From NCBI RefSeq assembly GCF_003612125.1, contig NZ_RAWI01000028.1, forward strand, positions 1-44,748: DNA of 44,748 bases. Direction: 5' to 3'. This DNA comes from Corallococcus praedator. Lineage in GTDB: Bacteria > Myxococcota > Myxococcia > Myxococcales > Myxococcaceae. The notes below the pieces were generated by a model. It was not told the DNA's origin and did no database searches. It saw nothing but the letters and a program-made list of their open reading frames with translations. Every line of letters starts with the position of its first letter. Position 1 is the first letter of the stretch. Below, one piece after another: positions 26,623 through 35,366 of this stretch. Made by a program: the position numbers and the translations under genes.

Positions 26623-27630
26623 TCAAGGCCGAATCCGGGTGCCGAACTCCTTCAGGCGTTGGACGACAGAGGCGGGATCGAGCAGTCCCTCGGGGTGGTA
26701 GAGCCCGGGCGCCACGGGCGGGCCACCCGCGAGCCCGAGCAGGCGCTCCACCGCGAGCGCCACGCCCCGGGCGCTCAGGCCCGAGTGCACGTCCGCGTCG
26801 ACAAGCTCGTGGCGCACGCGCCCCGTCGTCCCATCCTCCCGCTCGCCGGTGATTTCGATGATGACCTCATGCGATACGCCCTGTCCGCTGGGGCGGCTCG
26901 CCGCTTCCCGCACCGCGAAGTCGAGCCTGACCGTCCTCGCCTCCGTCGCGGCGGCGAGGCTCACCACGTCGAGCAGCGGATAGGCCCGTCCCCGCCACTG
27001 CGTCCCGTCCACACCGACGAAGTCGCGGTTCACGTCCTCCCCCCGCGCCCAGACGAACCTGCCGTCCTTGAGCAGCAGGGGACTCGGCATGTCGTTCGTG
27101 ACGCGCTCCATGTCGCCGCTCGCGGCGGGCCCGCCCACGTCCTCCTCGTCGAAGACCGCGCCAATCTCAATGGCATCCACGCGCCGGAACGCCCGGGCGA
27201 AATGAAGCGTGGCCAGCGTCACCGTGCCGCCAAGGAAGTGACCCAGCAGGAGCACGGGCGAGCGGGTGGGGTGCTGGATGTGCAGCGCCACCTCCGGCCC
27301 GATGTCGAACACGAAATCGGAGAAGGAGACGAAGGGCAGTCCCTTCGCCTGGGCGTACTTCATGGCGTGGAGGGTGTCGTCCTTCAGCAGCACGACCACC
27401 GCGCTGAAGGCCGCGGACTCGGGCAGGCCCAGGTCGCGCCGCTCCAGGTCGATGCGCACCGCCTCCGCGCCGCCCAGCTCCCGGGCGAGTGCCTGGGCCC
27501 TGCCAACGTCTCGCACTCCCAGGGTGATGGGCAGCCCGGGTTGAAGCTTGCGAAGTGTCTTCGCGGCCCGGCTTCCAACGACGCCGGAGCCTCCGATGAG
27601 GAGGACAGGATGCTGCGTGTTCGAGGACAT
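26623..27630 (-). CDS. NAD(P)-binding saccharopine dehydrogenase-like oxidoreductase, copy 1
   Basis: A 335-residue protein with an N-terminal Rossmann fold: VLLIGGSGVVGSRAAKTL (9-26), then LGVRD and DLERRDL. The C-terminal part (about 115-330) shares LVDxxDVGGPAA-like and LLGLAGGPPVAPGLY blocks with its neighbour. Saccharopine dehydrogenase-like members act on small carbonyl or amino substrates; the exact one is unknown. GGAGGAGC stands 11 bases before ATG 27630. Same strand as, and 113 bases behind, copy 2; it has its own operator copy (27680-27698), so it can be transcribed independently. By eye it is over half identical to copy 2. Confidence 0.88.
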   Translation of the reverse strand: MSSNTQHPVLLIGGSGVVGSRAAKTLRKLQPGLPITLGVRDVGRAQALARELGGAEAVRIDLERRDLGLPESAAFSAVVVLLKDDTLHAMKYAQAKGLPFVSFSDFVFDIGPEVALHIQHPTRSPVLLLGHFLGGTVTLATLHFARAFRRVDAIEIGAVFDEEDVGGPAASGDMERVTNDMPSPLLLKDGRFVWARGEDVNRDFVGVDGTQWRGRAYPLLDVVSLAAATEARTVRLDFAVREAASRPSGQGVSHEVIIEITGEREDGTTGRVRHELVDADVHSGLSARGVALAVERLLGLAGGPPVAPGLYHPEGLLDPASVVQRLKEFGTRIRP

Positions 27631-27679
27631 GACGGATGCGCTCCTCCGGTCCGCCGGACCGGGGCTGTGTCTACGGTGG

Positions 27680-27698
27680 GTAGGTTACGAACGGTAGG
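27680..27698. promoter_or_regulatory. Putative TetR operator, copy in front of oxidoreductase 1
   Basis: GTAGGTTACGAACGGTAGG matches the element at 28818-28836 at 16 of 19 bases and lies 50 bases before the start of oxidoreductase 1. It holds a GGTAGG direct repeat 14 bases apart. Confidence 0.6.
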
Positions 27699-27743
27699 AA
27701 TCCAGGTCGGCGGCAATGACAGACAGCGCGCCGGCAGGCAGGG

Positions 27744-28754
27744 CTACGAGCGGCGGATCCGGGTGCCGAACGCTTCCAGGCGCTGGACGAAGGAGGCCGG
27801 ATCGAGGAGGACGTGGGGCAGGTAGAGCCCGGGCGCCACGGGCGGGCCGCCCGCGAGCCCGAGCAACCGCTCGACGGCGATGGAGACCCCGAGCGCGGTC
27901 ACCGGTGCCTGGCCTTCGGGATGGACGAGCTCGTGGCGCACGCGCCCCCGCGTCCCATCCTGCTTCAGCCCGGACAGCTCGATGATGATCTCCGTCGAGA
28001 AGGGCCCGCCGCGCCGGCGCGTCGCCGATTCACCCACCACCATGTCGAACCGGATGGACCGGGCCTCGGTCGCGGCCGCGAGGCCCAGCACGTCGAAGGG
28101 CGAGTACACCTGTCCCTGCAACTGCGTCCCATCCACCGCGGTGAAGGTGCGCGTCGCGTCCGCTCCCCGGACCCAGCGCCACCTGCCGTCCTGGAGCAGC
28201 AGGGAGCTCGTCGCGACGTTCGTGAGGCGCTCGAAGTCGACGTAGGCCGCCGGGCCGCCCACGTCCTGCTCGTCGAGGACCACCGCGAACTCGATGGATT
28301 CGAGCGTCTTGAATTCCCGGGCGAAGTGGAGGGCGGGCAGCATGGCCGCTCCGGCCAGCCAGGTGCTGTCCATGAAGATGGGCGCGCTCGCGGGCTGGTG
28401 GATGTAGTGCGCCACCTCGGGCCCCATCTCGAATACGCCAGAGGAGATGCTGACGTACGGAATTCCCTTCGCCTGGGCGTACTTCATGGAGTGGAGGGTG
28501 TCGTCCTTCAGGAACACGACGACGGCGCTGTAGCCCCTCCCGTCGGGCTGGCCCAGGTCCCGCCGCTCCAGATCGACCCGCACCGCGTCCGCGCCGCCGA
28601 CCTCCTTCGCGACAGCGTCGGCCCGGGCCAGGTCTCGCCCCCCAATCGTCAGGGGCAGATTCGGATGGAGGCGGCGAAGCGTCTTCGCGGTCTGGGAGCC
28701 GACGAGGCCGGAGCCTCCAATGATGAGGACAGGGTGCTGTGGACTGGCGGACAT
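27744..28754 (-). CDS. NAD(P)-binding saccharopine dehydrogenase-like oxidoreductase, copy 2
   Basis: A 336-residue paralogue of copy 1. The nucleotide loop is VLIIGGSGLVGSQTAKTL, followed by IGGRDLARA and DLERRDLG. Shared blocks include KDDTLHSMKYAQAKG and RLLGLAGGPPVAPGLY. Even the leader is alike: GAGGAGC, then CATCCGTC, then ATG in both genes, so the duplication included the ribosome-binding region and the operator. It differs from copy 1 in the middle (DSTWLAGAAML against GHFLGGTVTL), where substrate binding may lie. It is divergent from the TetR regulator across 138 bases. Confidence 0.88.
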   Translation of the reverse strand: MSASPQHPVLIIGGSGLVGSQTAKTLRRLHPNLPLTIGGRDLARADAVAKEVGGADAVRVDLERRDLGQPDGRGYSAVVVFLKDDTLHSMKYAQAKGIPYVSISSGVFEMGPEVAHYIHQPASAPIFMDSTWLAGAAMLPALHFAREFKTLESIEFAVVLDEQDVGGPAAYVDFERLTNVATSSLLLQDGRWRWVRGADATRTFTAVDGTQLQGQVYSPFDVLGLAAATEARSIRFDMVVGESATRRRGGPFSTEIIIELSGLKQDGTRGRVRHELVHPEGQAPVTALGVSIAVERLLGLAGGPPVAPGLYLPHVLLDPASFVQRLEAFGTRIRRS

Positions 28755-28817
28755 GACGGATGAGCTCCTCTGCCTGGCGGGGCAGGGTGGGTGCGGCCTC
28801 AGGCTTCGCTACGATTA

Positions 28818-28836
28818 GTAAGTTACCAATGGTAGG
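28818..28836. promoter_or_regulatory. Putative TetR operator in the divergent promoter
   Basis: GTAAGTTACCAATGGTAGG contains the perfect palindrome TACCA-A-TGGTA (28824-28834) and recurs with 16/19 identity at 27680-27698. It lies 64 bases before oxidoreductase 2 and 57 before the regulator. Confidence 0.65.
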
Positions 28837-28892
28837 TTCGCCACGTTTTCTTGGAGGAGGCCCCCCGGGGGGATTACGAAACGGCACCCGCC

Positions 28893-29483
28893 ATGAGTGA
28901 GACCCCCACCCGGAAGTTGCCGAAGGCGCAGCGACGCGAGCAGCTGCTCGACATCGCGCAGACCATCGTCCGGGAGGAGGGGACCGACGCGTTGACGCTC
29001 GGCTACGTGGCCGAGCGGGCTGGCGTCAGCAAGCCCATCGCCTACGAGCACTTCAAGACGCGGTCGGGGTTGTTGATTGCCCTCTACGAGCAGATCGACG
29101 CCCAGCAGGTCCAGGCGCTCCTGGAGGCGCTCAAGCGCACGCGGAAGCGGCTGGAAGACGTCGCCCGGGTGATGAGCGCCGCCTACATGCACTGCTACAC
29201 GTCGGCCGGCCCGGAGTGGCATGCCATCACCGCGGCGATGAAAGGCGACGAGGAGATGGAGGCCTTCCATCGCGAGCTGCTCGACAGCTACGTGGCCATC
29301 TACCGTGAGACGCTCGCGCCCTACTCGAACCTGGAGAGGGACGCGCTGCACCTGCGCTGCGTTGGCATCATCGGCGCGGCGGAGGCCATCTCCCGCGACA
29401 TGCTCCGGGGCCTCGTCGACGAAGCCACGGCCGCGGAGACCCTGGCCTCGCTCATCGTCAGTTGGCTCTCAAGAAAGGCATAG
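28893..29483 (+). CDS. TetR/AcrR-family transcriptional regulator
   Basis: A 196-residue repressor. The N-terminal helix-turn-helix is clear: QLLDIAQTIVREEGTDALTL, then GYVAERAGVSKPIAYEHFKTRSGLL (about 31-60). The ligand-binding helices make up the rest. The start at 28893 fits the family length; a TTG at 28851 with an internal GGAGGAGG is an alternative, and the true Shine-Dalgarno is not obvious at the chosen start. It probably controls itself and both oxidoreductases through the repeated 19-bp element, with a substrate of those enzymes as inducer. Confidence 0.92.
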   Translation: MSETPTRKLPKAQRREQLLDIAQTIVREEGTDALTLGYVAERAGVSKPIAYEHFKTRSGLLIALYEQIDAQQVQALLEALKRTRKRLEDVARVMSAAYMHCYTSAGPEWHAITAAMKGDEEMEAFHRELLDSYVAIYRETLAPYSNLERDALHLRCVGIIGAAEAISRDMLRGLVDEATAAETLASLIVSWLSRKA

Positions 29484-29488
29484 GTACT

Positions 29489-29538
29489 GGCGCCCCGGGG
29501 CCCCCGCTCACATGCGGGAACCCCGAGGCCCGGGTGCC
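29489..29538. terminator. Long imperfect hairpin between convergent genes
   Basis: GGCGCC...CGGGG...CCCGC pairs with GCGGG...CCCCG...GGTGCC with small bulges. It starts 6 bases after the TetR stop and reaches the stop of the convergent lipoprotein gene. Confidence 0.6.
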
Positions 29539-32500
29539 TACTTCCGCAGCTTGAACAGCAACACGTCGGAGCGCCGGGCCTGCGGCGTGTACCAGATGCC
29601 GTCCAGCTCGAGCGCCTGCGTCAGGGTGCCCGCCACCACCAGGCCCTCCGGCGAGGATGCGAGGCTGAAGCCATACATGAACATGGGCCCCAGCACCCGG
29701 ACCCACTTGGGCTCCAGGGCGGGACCGAAGGCCGCCAGGGTCGGCTGGGGCACCGTGTCCGGCAGCCCCCCGACGTCGCCCAGCCCGACGAGGCTGCCCG
29801 CGCCGTCCTGGACCGTCACGATGTTCCCGGCCCCGTCCACCACCATGTCCGCGAACCCGTCGTGCGCGAACTGACGCAGGGCCGCGTCCCCGCCCGCCGC
29901 GGTGAGCACGCCCACGAGCGCATCCCGGGGACCGTCATACTCGTCCGGCTCGCGGCTGACGTAGCTCTGTCCGGCGAACGACAGGTATCCGTTGTAGTTC
30001 CCGGTGAAGGCGATGCGCTGATCAGGCAGCACGGCCACGGAACTCACGTCGCTGCGCGGAGCGCTCAACACCCGCGCCCAGCCGAAATCACCGCCCACGC
30101 CATACCGGGCGACGAAGCCTCCGCGCGCGGCGACCACACCGCCACCGAAGTCGGTGTTGCCTCCCGCCTCGCCGCCCACGATGACGTTCTCACCGGCATC
30201 CACGGCGACGCTGCTCGCCTGGGTGCCCGTCAGGGACGTCGTGGCCAGCACGCGCGACCAGAGGTGCGCGCCGTCCCACTGGAGCTTCAGCACGTAGGAG
30301 TTCGGGTACGTGTCGTCGTAGGGGAACGGCTTGCCCGAGTACACCGGCCCGGTGCCGAAGTCCGTGTAGCCCCAGAACGTGCCGACGAGCACCGCGCTGC
30401 CGTGCGCATCCGTGGCCAGATCGAGCACATCCATGGGGTTGTCAAAGTGGTCCTCCGTGGTGTCGAACCAGGCCCGGAAGCCGCGCGTCCAGTCCACCGT
30501 GCCCGTGGGCGTGAGCTTCATCACCACGATGCCGGAGCCCTGGGGCAGCGGGCCCTTGCCCAGGTCCGGCGCCCCCGTGTAGCTGCCGGCCACCAGCACG
30601 TTGCCCACCGCGGTCACCACCACCTTCTCCAGGACCACTCCCGCCTGCAGGAAGGAGCGCGTCCACGCGACGCTCCCATCCGCCCGGTGCAGGGAGACGC
30701 TGTGGCCCGACGTGACGTGCTGGGGACCCGTGCCGGAAAACCGCGTGACGACCGCGAACCCGCCATCCGGCGCGGGCGCGACGTGGCGGGAGGACTCGGC
30801 CTCCGCGCCTCCGGCCTGCCGCACCCAGGCCGTGGTCCCCGAGGGCTTCGTGCCCCGGTACGAGCAGAACGGAGCGCTCTCATACGTGACGACCAGCCGG
30901 GGCGCGCCACCGAGGATGCCGTGCTCCTCCCCGTCCGTGGACGTGAAGCCCACGCTGTTGGTGCTGTCCGGCAGCAGCGCGAACGCGTACGTCCCGGACG
31001 CCGTCACCACGTTCGTCACGTCCAGCTCCACCCACGCATCCCGCGCGACGGCCCCCAGGTCCACCAGCGGCTCGCCCTGTGGCGTCGGGCGGTGGTTCCA
31101 GTCCGTCGTCGCCCCGTCGAACGTCGTCGCCCGGTACAGCCGGGGCCCGTTGCCCGTGCCGTCCACGGCGTACAGGCGCAGCGCCACCCGCTGGATGCGC
31201 TCCGGCCGCAGCTGCACGTCGAAGCGCAGGAAGGCCTCCTCGCGGGGATCGGCGTCCACCCGCAGCGCGGCGCGGTGCTGGAACTTCGTGTCCGGCTCGG
31301 CCGCCGCGGCATAGGTGTCGTGCAGCGCTGAGAGCGGATCCTCCATGTACTCCGTGCGGGTCAGGCACGCGTCCGTCGGAGCGGACTTCGACGCGCCCGT
31401 CCAGACCATCAGCCGGGGACGCAGCGCGGCGTCCGCGCTCTCCCGCGAGTGGAACGTGATGCCGTCGCTCGACGTGGGATACAGCCCGAACGACACGTCC
31501 CCATTGCCACGCACCAGGTCCGTCACGTCGTAGTCCACCCAGCTCCCCGTCGCGAGCCCCTGCGCGTCCTCCACCGCGCTGCCCGTGCGGGAGGGCCGCG
31601 AGCTCCACGTGACGCTCGACTCGTTCCAGGGCAGCCCCGTCAGCGCGTACACGGAAGGACCGTCATCCGAGCCCGAGCTCACATACAGGCGCAGCACCGC
31701 GCGCTGCACGGCCTCCGTCAGCCCCTGCACCGGGAAGCGCAGGTAGGCCTCCTGCACGGGCGCGCCGTCCACCTTGAACGTCGTGGCGCTGCCCTGGGTC
31801 GCGTTCGGAGTGTCCGCGGAGACGAAAGCATCGGCGCTCGCGGCGAAGGAGACCTGGGCGCCGGAGAGCGTGAGCGGCGCGGGAGGAGGCGGCGGGTTGT
31901 CCGAGCCGGACTCGACGGTGAGGACCAGCTGGGGCCGCAAGCCCACCTCGCTGTACTCACTGGACGCGAACGTGAGGCTGTCCGTGCCCTTCGCCGAAAG
32001 GAGGAAGTCGACGTTGTAGTAGCGGCTGGGGATGTACATGCCCGACACGTCGAGCTCCACCCACGTCCCGCTGCTCACGGCCCCCGACGTCGAGGTGAGC
32101 CAGGAGCTGCTCCAGTCCGGCCGGGTGTTCCACGTCACGTCCTCGTTCCAGGTGTGCACGCCCGTCGAGTCATGTACGGCGACGCCCTCGGCGGCGTTGT
32201 TCATCGCGAACAGGCGCAGCCGCGCGGACGTCACCGTCCCGGGAGCGGGGAGCTCCGCCCCGGAGAACCGGAGGTACATCTGCGCCTCGGGGGTTCGCGA
32301 GACCTTCAAGGTGGAGGAAGAACCGAACCGCGTGGTCGGGGACGCGGCCTCCACATGCGCGTCCGCCGTGGGCGTCAGGACGACCGTCCGCGTCGTCAGT
32401 TCCGCGCGCTCCGTCCCGACGGTCTCCGCCCCTGTCTCGGGTGAATTCTCTTCCACCGTCAGTGGCGCTCCGCACCCACCCAGGGTTGCGAGCACCACAC

Positions 32501-32540
32501 CCATTCCCCACAACGCCACTGCTCCTGTCATCCGTCTCAC
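29538..32540 (-). CDS. Lipoprotein with three DNRLRE/CBM96-like domains and a beta-propeller-like region
   Basis: A 1000-residue cell-surface lipoprotein. GTG 32540 follows AAGGAG at 7 bases; the lipobox is LGGC (Cys23). Three domains of about 160 residues (50-215, 222-385 and 390-555) each carry the DNRLRE pattern: a DAxV start (DAHVEAASP, DAFVSADTP, DTYAAAAEP), a (YL/FL)RF strand, a W(N/T)xRP turn, and G(S/T)WVELDV. These usually bind polysaccharide. From about 560 a long set of strand repeats (WTRGFRAWF, SVAVDAGENVIVGGEAGG, RIAFTGNYNGYL) resembles SBBP/delta-60 type propeller repeats. It is divergent from the C39-like gene. Confidence 0.92.
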   Translation of the reverse strand: MRRMTGAVALWGMGVVLATLGGCGAPLTVEENSPETGAETVGTERAELTTRTVVLTPTADAHVEAASPTTRFGSSSTLKVSRTPEAQMYLRFSGAELPAPGTVTSARLRLFAMNNAAEGVAVHDSTGVHTWNEDVTWNTRPDWSSSWLTSTSGAVSSGTWVELDVSGMYIPSRYYNVDFLLSAKGTDSLTFASSEYSEVGLRPQLVLTVESGSDNPPPPPAPLTLSGAQVSFAASADAFVSADTPNATQGSATTFKVDGAPVQEAYLRFPVQGLTEAVQRAVLRLYVSSGSDDGPSVYALTGLPWNESSVTWSSRPSRTGSAVEDAQGLATGSWVDYDVTDLVRGNGDVSFGLYPTSSDGITFHSRESADAALRPRLMVWTGASKSAPTDACLTRTEYMEDPLSALHDTYAAAAEPDTKFQHRAALRVDADPREEAFLRFDVQLRPERIQRVALRLYAVDGTGNGPRLYRATTFDGATTDWNHRPTPQGEPLVDLGAVARDAWVELDVTNVVTASGTYAFALLPDSTNSVGFTSTDGEEHGILGGAPRLVVTYESAPFCSYRGTKPSGTTAWVRQAGGAEAESSRHVAPAPDGGFAVVTRFSGTGPQHVTSGHSVSLHRADGSVAWTRSFLQAGVVLEKVVVTAVGNVLVAGSYTGAPDLGKGPLPQGSGIVVMKLTPTGTVDWTRGFRAWFDTTEDHFDNPMDVLDLATDAHGSAVLVGTFWGYTDFGTGPVYSGKPFPYDDTYPNSYVLKLQWDGAHLWSRVLATTSLTGTQASSVAVDAGENVIVGGEAGGNTDFGGGVVAARGGFVARYGVGGDFGWARVLSAPRSDVSSVAVLPDQRIAFTGNYNGYLSFAGQSYVSREPDEYDGPRDALVGVLTAAGGDAALRQFAHDGFADMVVDGAGNIVTVQDGAGSLVGLGDVGGLPDTVPQPTLAAFGPALEPKWVRVLGPMFMYGFSLASSPEGLVVAGTLTQALELDGIWYTPQARRSDVLLFKLRK

Positions 32541-32666
32541 GCTGACTCTCCTTCAAGGACCGCGAAGGAAGGCCTGAGCAACAGGCGCGCCAGACCGGAG
32601 GGCAGGGTCCGCCCCGGGTTGCAGGGCGAGCAACACGGCGGCCCCACAGGCCCCGCGATTAAGCGC

Positions 32667-32684
32667 AATTAAATGCATTTAATT
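32667..32684. promoter_or_regulatory. Perfect 18-bp palindrome midway between divergent genes
   Basis: AATTAAATGCATTTAATT is its own reverse complement and lies within an A+T island. Its centre is 135 bases from the lipoprotein start (32540) and 133 from the peptidase start (32809). The rest of the 268-base gap has no gene. Confidence 0.6.
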
Positions 32685-32808
32685 CGCGCGCGGGCAGGGG
32701 AGTCATTCATTGTGCCGGCGCTAAATAATGCAGCCGTCGCTGGAAACTCTCGTGGTGGATATCGGATGATGTTGTGCGGGCCCTGGGGGGCTCATGAGGG
32801 GGAGATTC

Positions 32809-34137
32809 ATGTCTCGGATTGGAAGCAACCCGTTCACGTTTTTCACGCCGCCGTCGACCGCGGGGGGCACGCGCAGCGCGCCCACGCAGTATCCGCCGGG
32901 CACGAAGATCGGGCCGCAGCCCCGCCCCAATGTCGTGCGCGATACCTTCGAGAGCGTGGTGAACGGCGACGCGATGCGGCGGTTGCAGGGGCTGGCGAAG
33001 CTGATGGACGTGGCCGCGAAGGGGCCCTTCGCGGCGCGTGAGCCGCATGGGGGGCCTCCGCCGCTGACCCAGGCGGAGGGCGTTGGCGACCTGACTTTTG
33101 GCAAGAAGGACACGGAGGAGGGGGGCCCCGTCACGCGCCTGCAGAAGTTCCTGGAAGGGACGGGCCACCTGGTGATGGGGAATGCGCCCTATGGCAACTT
33201 CGGGGGGATGACGCAGGCCGCGCTCAACGCCTACCAGGTGGATGAGGGCATCAGCCCCGCCGACGGCAAGATGAGCCCGGCCACGCTGGAGGCCATGCAG
33301 CGACCGCAGCATCCGAGGACGGATGCCACGATGGGCGTCCTGGCGGAGGCGTACGCGCCACAGCTCGGACGGCCCATGGGACCGCTGGAGCCAGGGCGGG
33401 ATGGCGCGAGGGTGCAGGAGTTCGAGCGTGGCAGCCTCACCCGCATGCCGGATGGCGAGGTGCGAGTGAAGGATTTGTCCGGCAAGGACCTCGTGCCGCC
33501 CACGCCTCCGAGCACCGTCACGACGTTGGAGGAGGCGAAGGCCTTCCACGTTGCCCAGTGGGGGGAGAAGGGCGCCACGGACTACAACGATGGCAGCGAG
33601 TACTACGGTGGCAACGACTGCGGACCGGCCTCGGTGGTCATCGCCGCGACGGCGGTGGGGGCGATGGAGCACCCGGACGCGGCCGGGGCGGGCGAGGCCA
33701 TCGACGGCGTGCGTGACAGCATCTTCGGCGCGTCCAACGAGTCGGTCACGATGAAGATCGACAAGGTCACCAAGGGCGTGACGGAGGCGGGTGCCGTGGC
33801 CACGGTCTACGGCAGCGCGGACGTGACGGCGGAGTCACTGGATGGCGCGCTGACCCGCGGCCATCCCGTCATCCTGGGAGGCAATCCCTTCGGAGACGAT
33901 GAACTCCACCAGGCCTGGGGCCCCGCGGCCGCCGCCGCTGGCAACTACCTGGAGGATCGGAACTTCGGCGGGCACTGGGTCACCGTGACGGGCAAGACGG
34001 CGGAGGGCAACTACATCGTCAATGATCCGCTCTGCCCCCGTGGGCCCATCGAGGTAACGCCGGAGCAGATGGCCGAGTACCTCAATGGCAACCTTGGGAT
34101 GATCGAGGTGAGTCCCAAGCCCGTGCCGGTGCCCTGA
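32809..34137 (+). CDS. C39-like cysteine peptidase with peptidoglycan-binding domain, no signal peptide
   Basis: A 442-residue protein. ATG 32809 is chosen because GAGGGGGAG is 5-13 bases upstream; the ATG at 32794 overlaps that ribosome site. The first 40 residues are Pro/Thr/Ser-rich and disordered, starting MSRIGSNPF, with no Sec signal. A peptidoglycan-binding_1 domain (about 105-165) has VTRLQKFLEG, GGMTQAALNAYQ and GKMSPATLEAM. The catalytic domain (about 245-435) has NDCGPASVVI with C271, GGHWVTVTG with H389 and YIVNDPL with D406, the C39-like triad order. It may cut prey peptidoglycan cross-links or bacteriocin-like peptides; the export route is unclear. Confidence 0.9.
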   Translation: MSRIGSNPFTFFTPPSTAGGTRSAPTQYPPGTKIGPQPRPNVVRDTFESVVNGDAMRRLQGLAKLMDVAAKGPFAAREPHGGPPPLTQAEGVGDLTFGKKDTEEGGPVTRLQKFLEGTGHLVMGNAPYGNFGGMTQAALNAYQVDEGISPADGKMSPATLEAMQRPQHPRTDATMGVLAEAYAPQLGRPMGPLEPGRDGARVQEFERGSLTRMPDGEVRVKDLSGKDLVPPTPPSTVTTLEEAKAFHVAQWGEKGATDYNDGSEYYGGNDCGPASVVIAATAVGAMEHPDAAGAGEAIDGVRDSIFGASNESVTMKIDKVTKGVTEAGAVATVYGSADVTAESLDGALTRGHPVILGGNPFGDDELHQAWGPAAAAAGNYLEDRNFGGHWVTVTGKTAEGNYIVNDPLCPRGPIEVTPEQMAEYLNGNLGMIEVSPKPVPVP

Positions 34138-34149
34138 CGCGGCGCGAAG

Positions 34150-34173
34150 CGCCAGGGCCGAGCAGCCCTGGCG
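34150..34173. terminator. Hairpin between convergent genes
   Basis: CGCCAGGGC and GCCCTGGCG form a perfect 9-bp stem (loop CGAGCA) between the C39-like stop and the aldo/keto reductase stop. Confidence 0.7.
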
Positions 34174-34191
34174 TCTCGCGGGAAAGTGGGC

Positions 34192-35277
34192 TCAGTAGGG
34201 CTTGCCGCCCTTCTCCATCACGAAGCCGGAAGGGGGCGCTGAAACCCCATTCACCGTCGTCCCTCCGTTGTGGATGCTGGGGAACACGGGCTGCATGCTC
34301 TGCGGGAACCCGAACGTGGGCTTCGTCAGCGCTTCGAGCCGACCGAGGTCCTCCGCCGTCAGCTTCACGTCGGTCGCCTTCACGTTGTCCTCGAGCTGCG
34401 CGAGCCGCCGCGCGCCGATGATCGTGGAGCCCACGCCCGGCTGCGCCATCACCCAGGCCAGCGCCACGCGGGCCGCGGTGCTCTGGTGCGCACGGGCAAT
34501 GGCCTCGAGCGCATCGACGAGGGCGTAGGTCTTCTCGTTCAGGAACGGCTCGACGAAGAGCCCTCGGTCGGCCTTGAGCTGTCCCGCGTTCGCGCGCGTG
34601 TACTTGCCGCTGAGCACACCGCTCTTGAGCGGCGACCAGGGCGTGATCCCCAGGCCGTGCTCCAGGGCCATCGGCACGAGCTCCTGCTCGACGGAGCGTT
34701 CAAGCAGCGAGTACTCAATCTGCAAGCCAATGAACGCCGACCAGCCCCGGAAGCGAGCGAGCATGTTGGCCTCGACGATCTTCCACGCTGGCGTGTCGGA
34801 GACGCCGAGGTACCGGACCTTGCCTGCCCGGACCAGGTCCTCGAGCGCGGCCATCGTCTCTTCAATGGGCGTGTGCTTGTCCCAGTTGTGCAGCCAGTAG
34901 AGGTCGATGTAGTCCGTCTGCAGGCGGCGGAGCGAGTTCTCGCATGCCGAGATGATGGACTTGCGGCCGGAGCCGCCCCCGTTCGGGTCCCCCGGGTAGA
35001 GGTTCCCGCTGAACTTCGTCGCGATCACCAGCCGCTCGCGCCGGGCGGCGTGGCGTCCTACGTGGTCACCGATGATCTTCTCGGAATGGCTCTTCGTGTA
35101 GAAGTTCGCGGTGTCGATGAAATTGCCACCCAGGTCGATGAACCGGTCGATGATCCGCTCCGACTCCTCGACGCTCGTACCCCACCCGAGGTCTTCACCG
35201 AACGTCATCGCGCCGAGGCACAGCGGGCTCACGCGGAGGCCGGAGCGGCCGAGCGTCACATAGTGGTCGAGAGGCAT
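34192..35277 (-). CDS. Aldo/keto reductase
   Basis: A 361-residue NADPH-dependent aldo/keto reductase, long but within the AKR range. The catalytic tetrad is in place: D55 (NFIDTANFY), Y60, K88 (VIATKFS) and H130 (LYWLHNWD). Later family blocks are WSPLKSGVLSGKY and GSTIIGARR, the NADPH adenine site. AGGAG stands 7 bases before ATG 35277. The gene is divergent from the MarR regulator across 89 bases that contain a strong palindrome, so MarR control is likely. No signal peptide; cytosolic. The real substrate is unknown. Confidence 0.95.
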   Translation of the reverse strand: MPLDHYVTLGRSGLRVSPLCLGAMTFGEDLGWGTSVEESERIIDRFIDLGGNFIDTANFYTKSHSEKIIGDHVGRHAARRERLVIATKFSGNLYPGDPNGGGSGRKSIISACENSLRRLQTDYIDLYWLHNWDKHTPIEETMAALEDLVRAGKVRYLGVSDTPAWKIVEANMLARFRGWSAFIGLQIEYSLLERSVEQELVPMALEHGLGITPWSPLKSGVLSGKYTRANAGQLKADRGLFVEPFLNEKTYALVDALEAIARAHQSTAARVALAWVMAQPGVGSTIIGARRLAQLEDNVKATDVKLTAEDLGRLEALTKPTFGFPQSMQPVFPSIHNGGTTVNGVSAPPSGFVMEKGGKPY

Positions 35278-35313
35278 GGGAGACTCCTGGGACGTGTTAG
35301 CGTTGAAGGCCGC

Positions 35314-35350
35314 TTGGTTCAGCCCTGAACCAATTTAATTTTGTACCAAT
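35314..35350. promoter_or_regulatory. Putative MarR operator: palindrome plus third half-site
   Basis: TTGGTTCA-GCCC-TGAACCAA (35314-35333) has perfect 8-bp arms. A further half-site TGTACCAAT (35342-35350) repeats TGAACCAAT (35326-35334) at a distance of 16 bases. All lie between the divergent AKR (35277) and MarR (35367) starts. Confidence 0.7.
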
Positions 35351-35366
35351 TACCGCGCAAGGGAAC

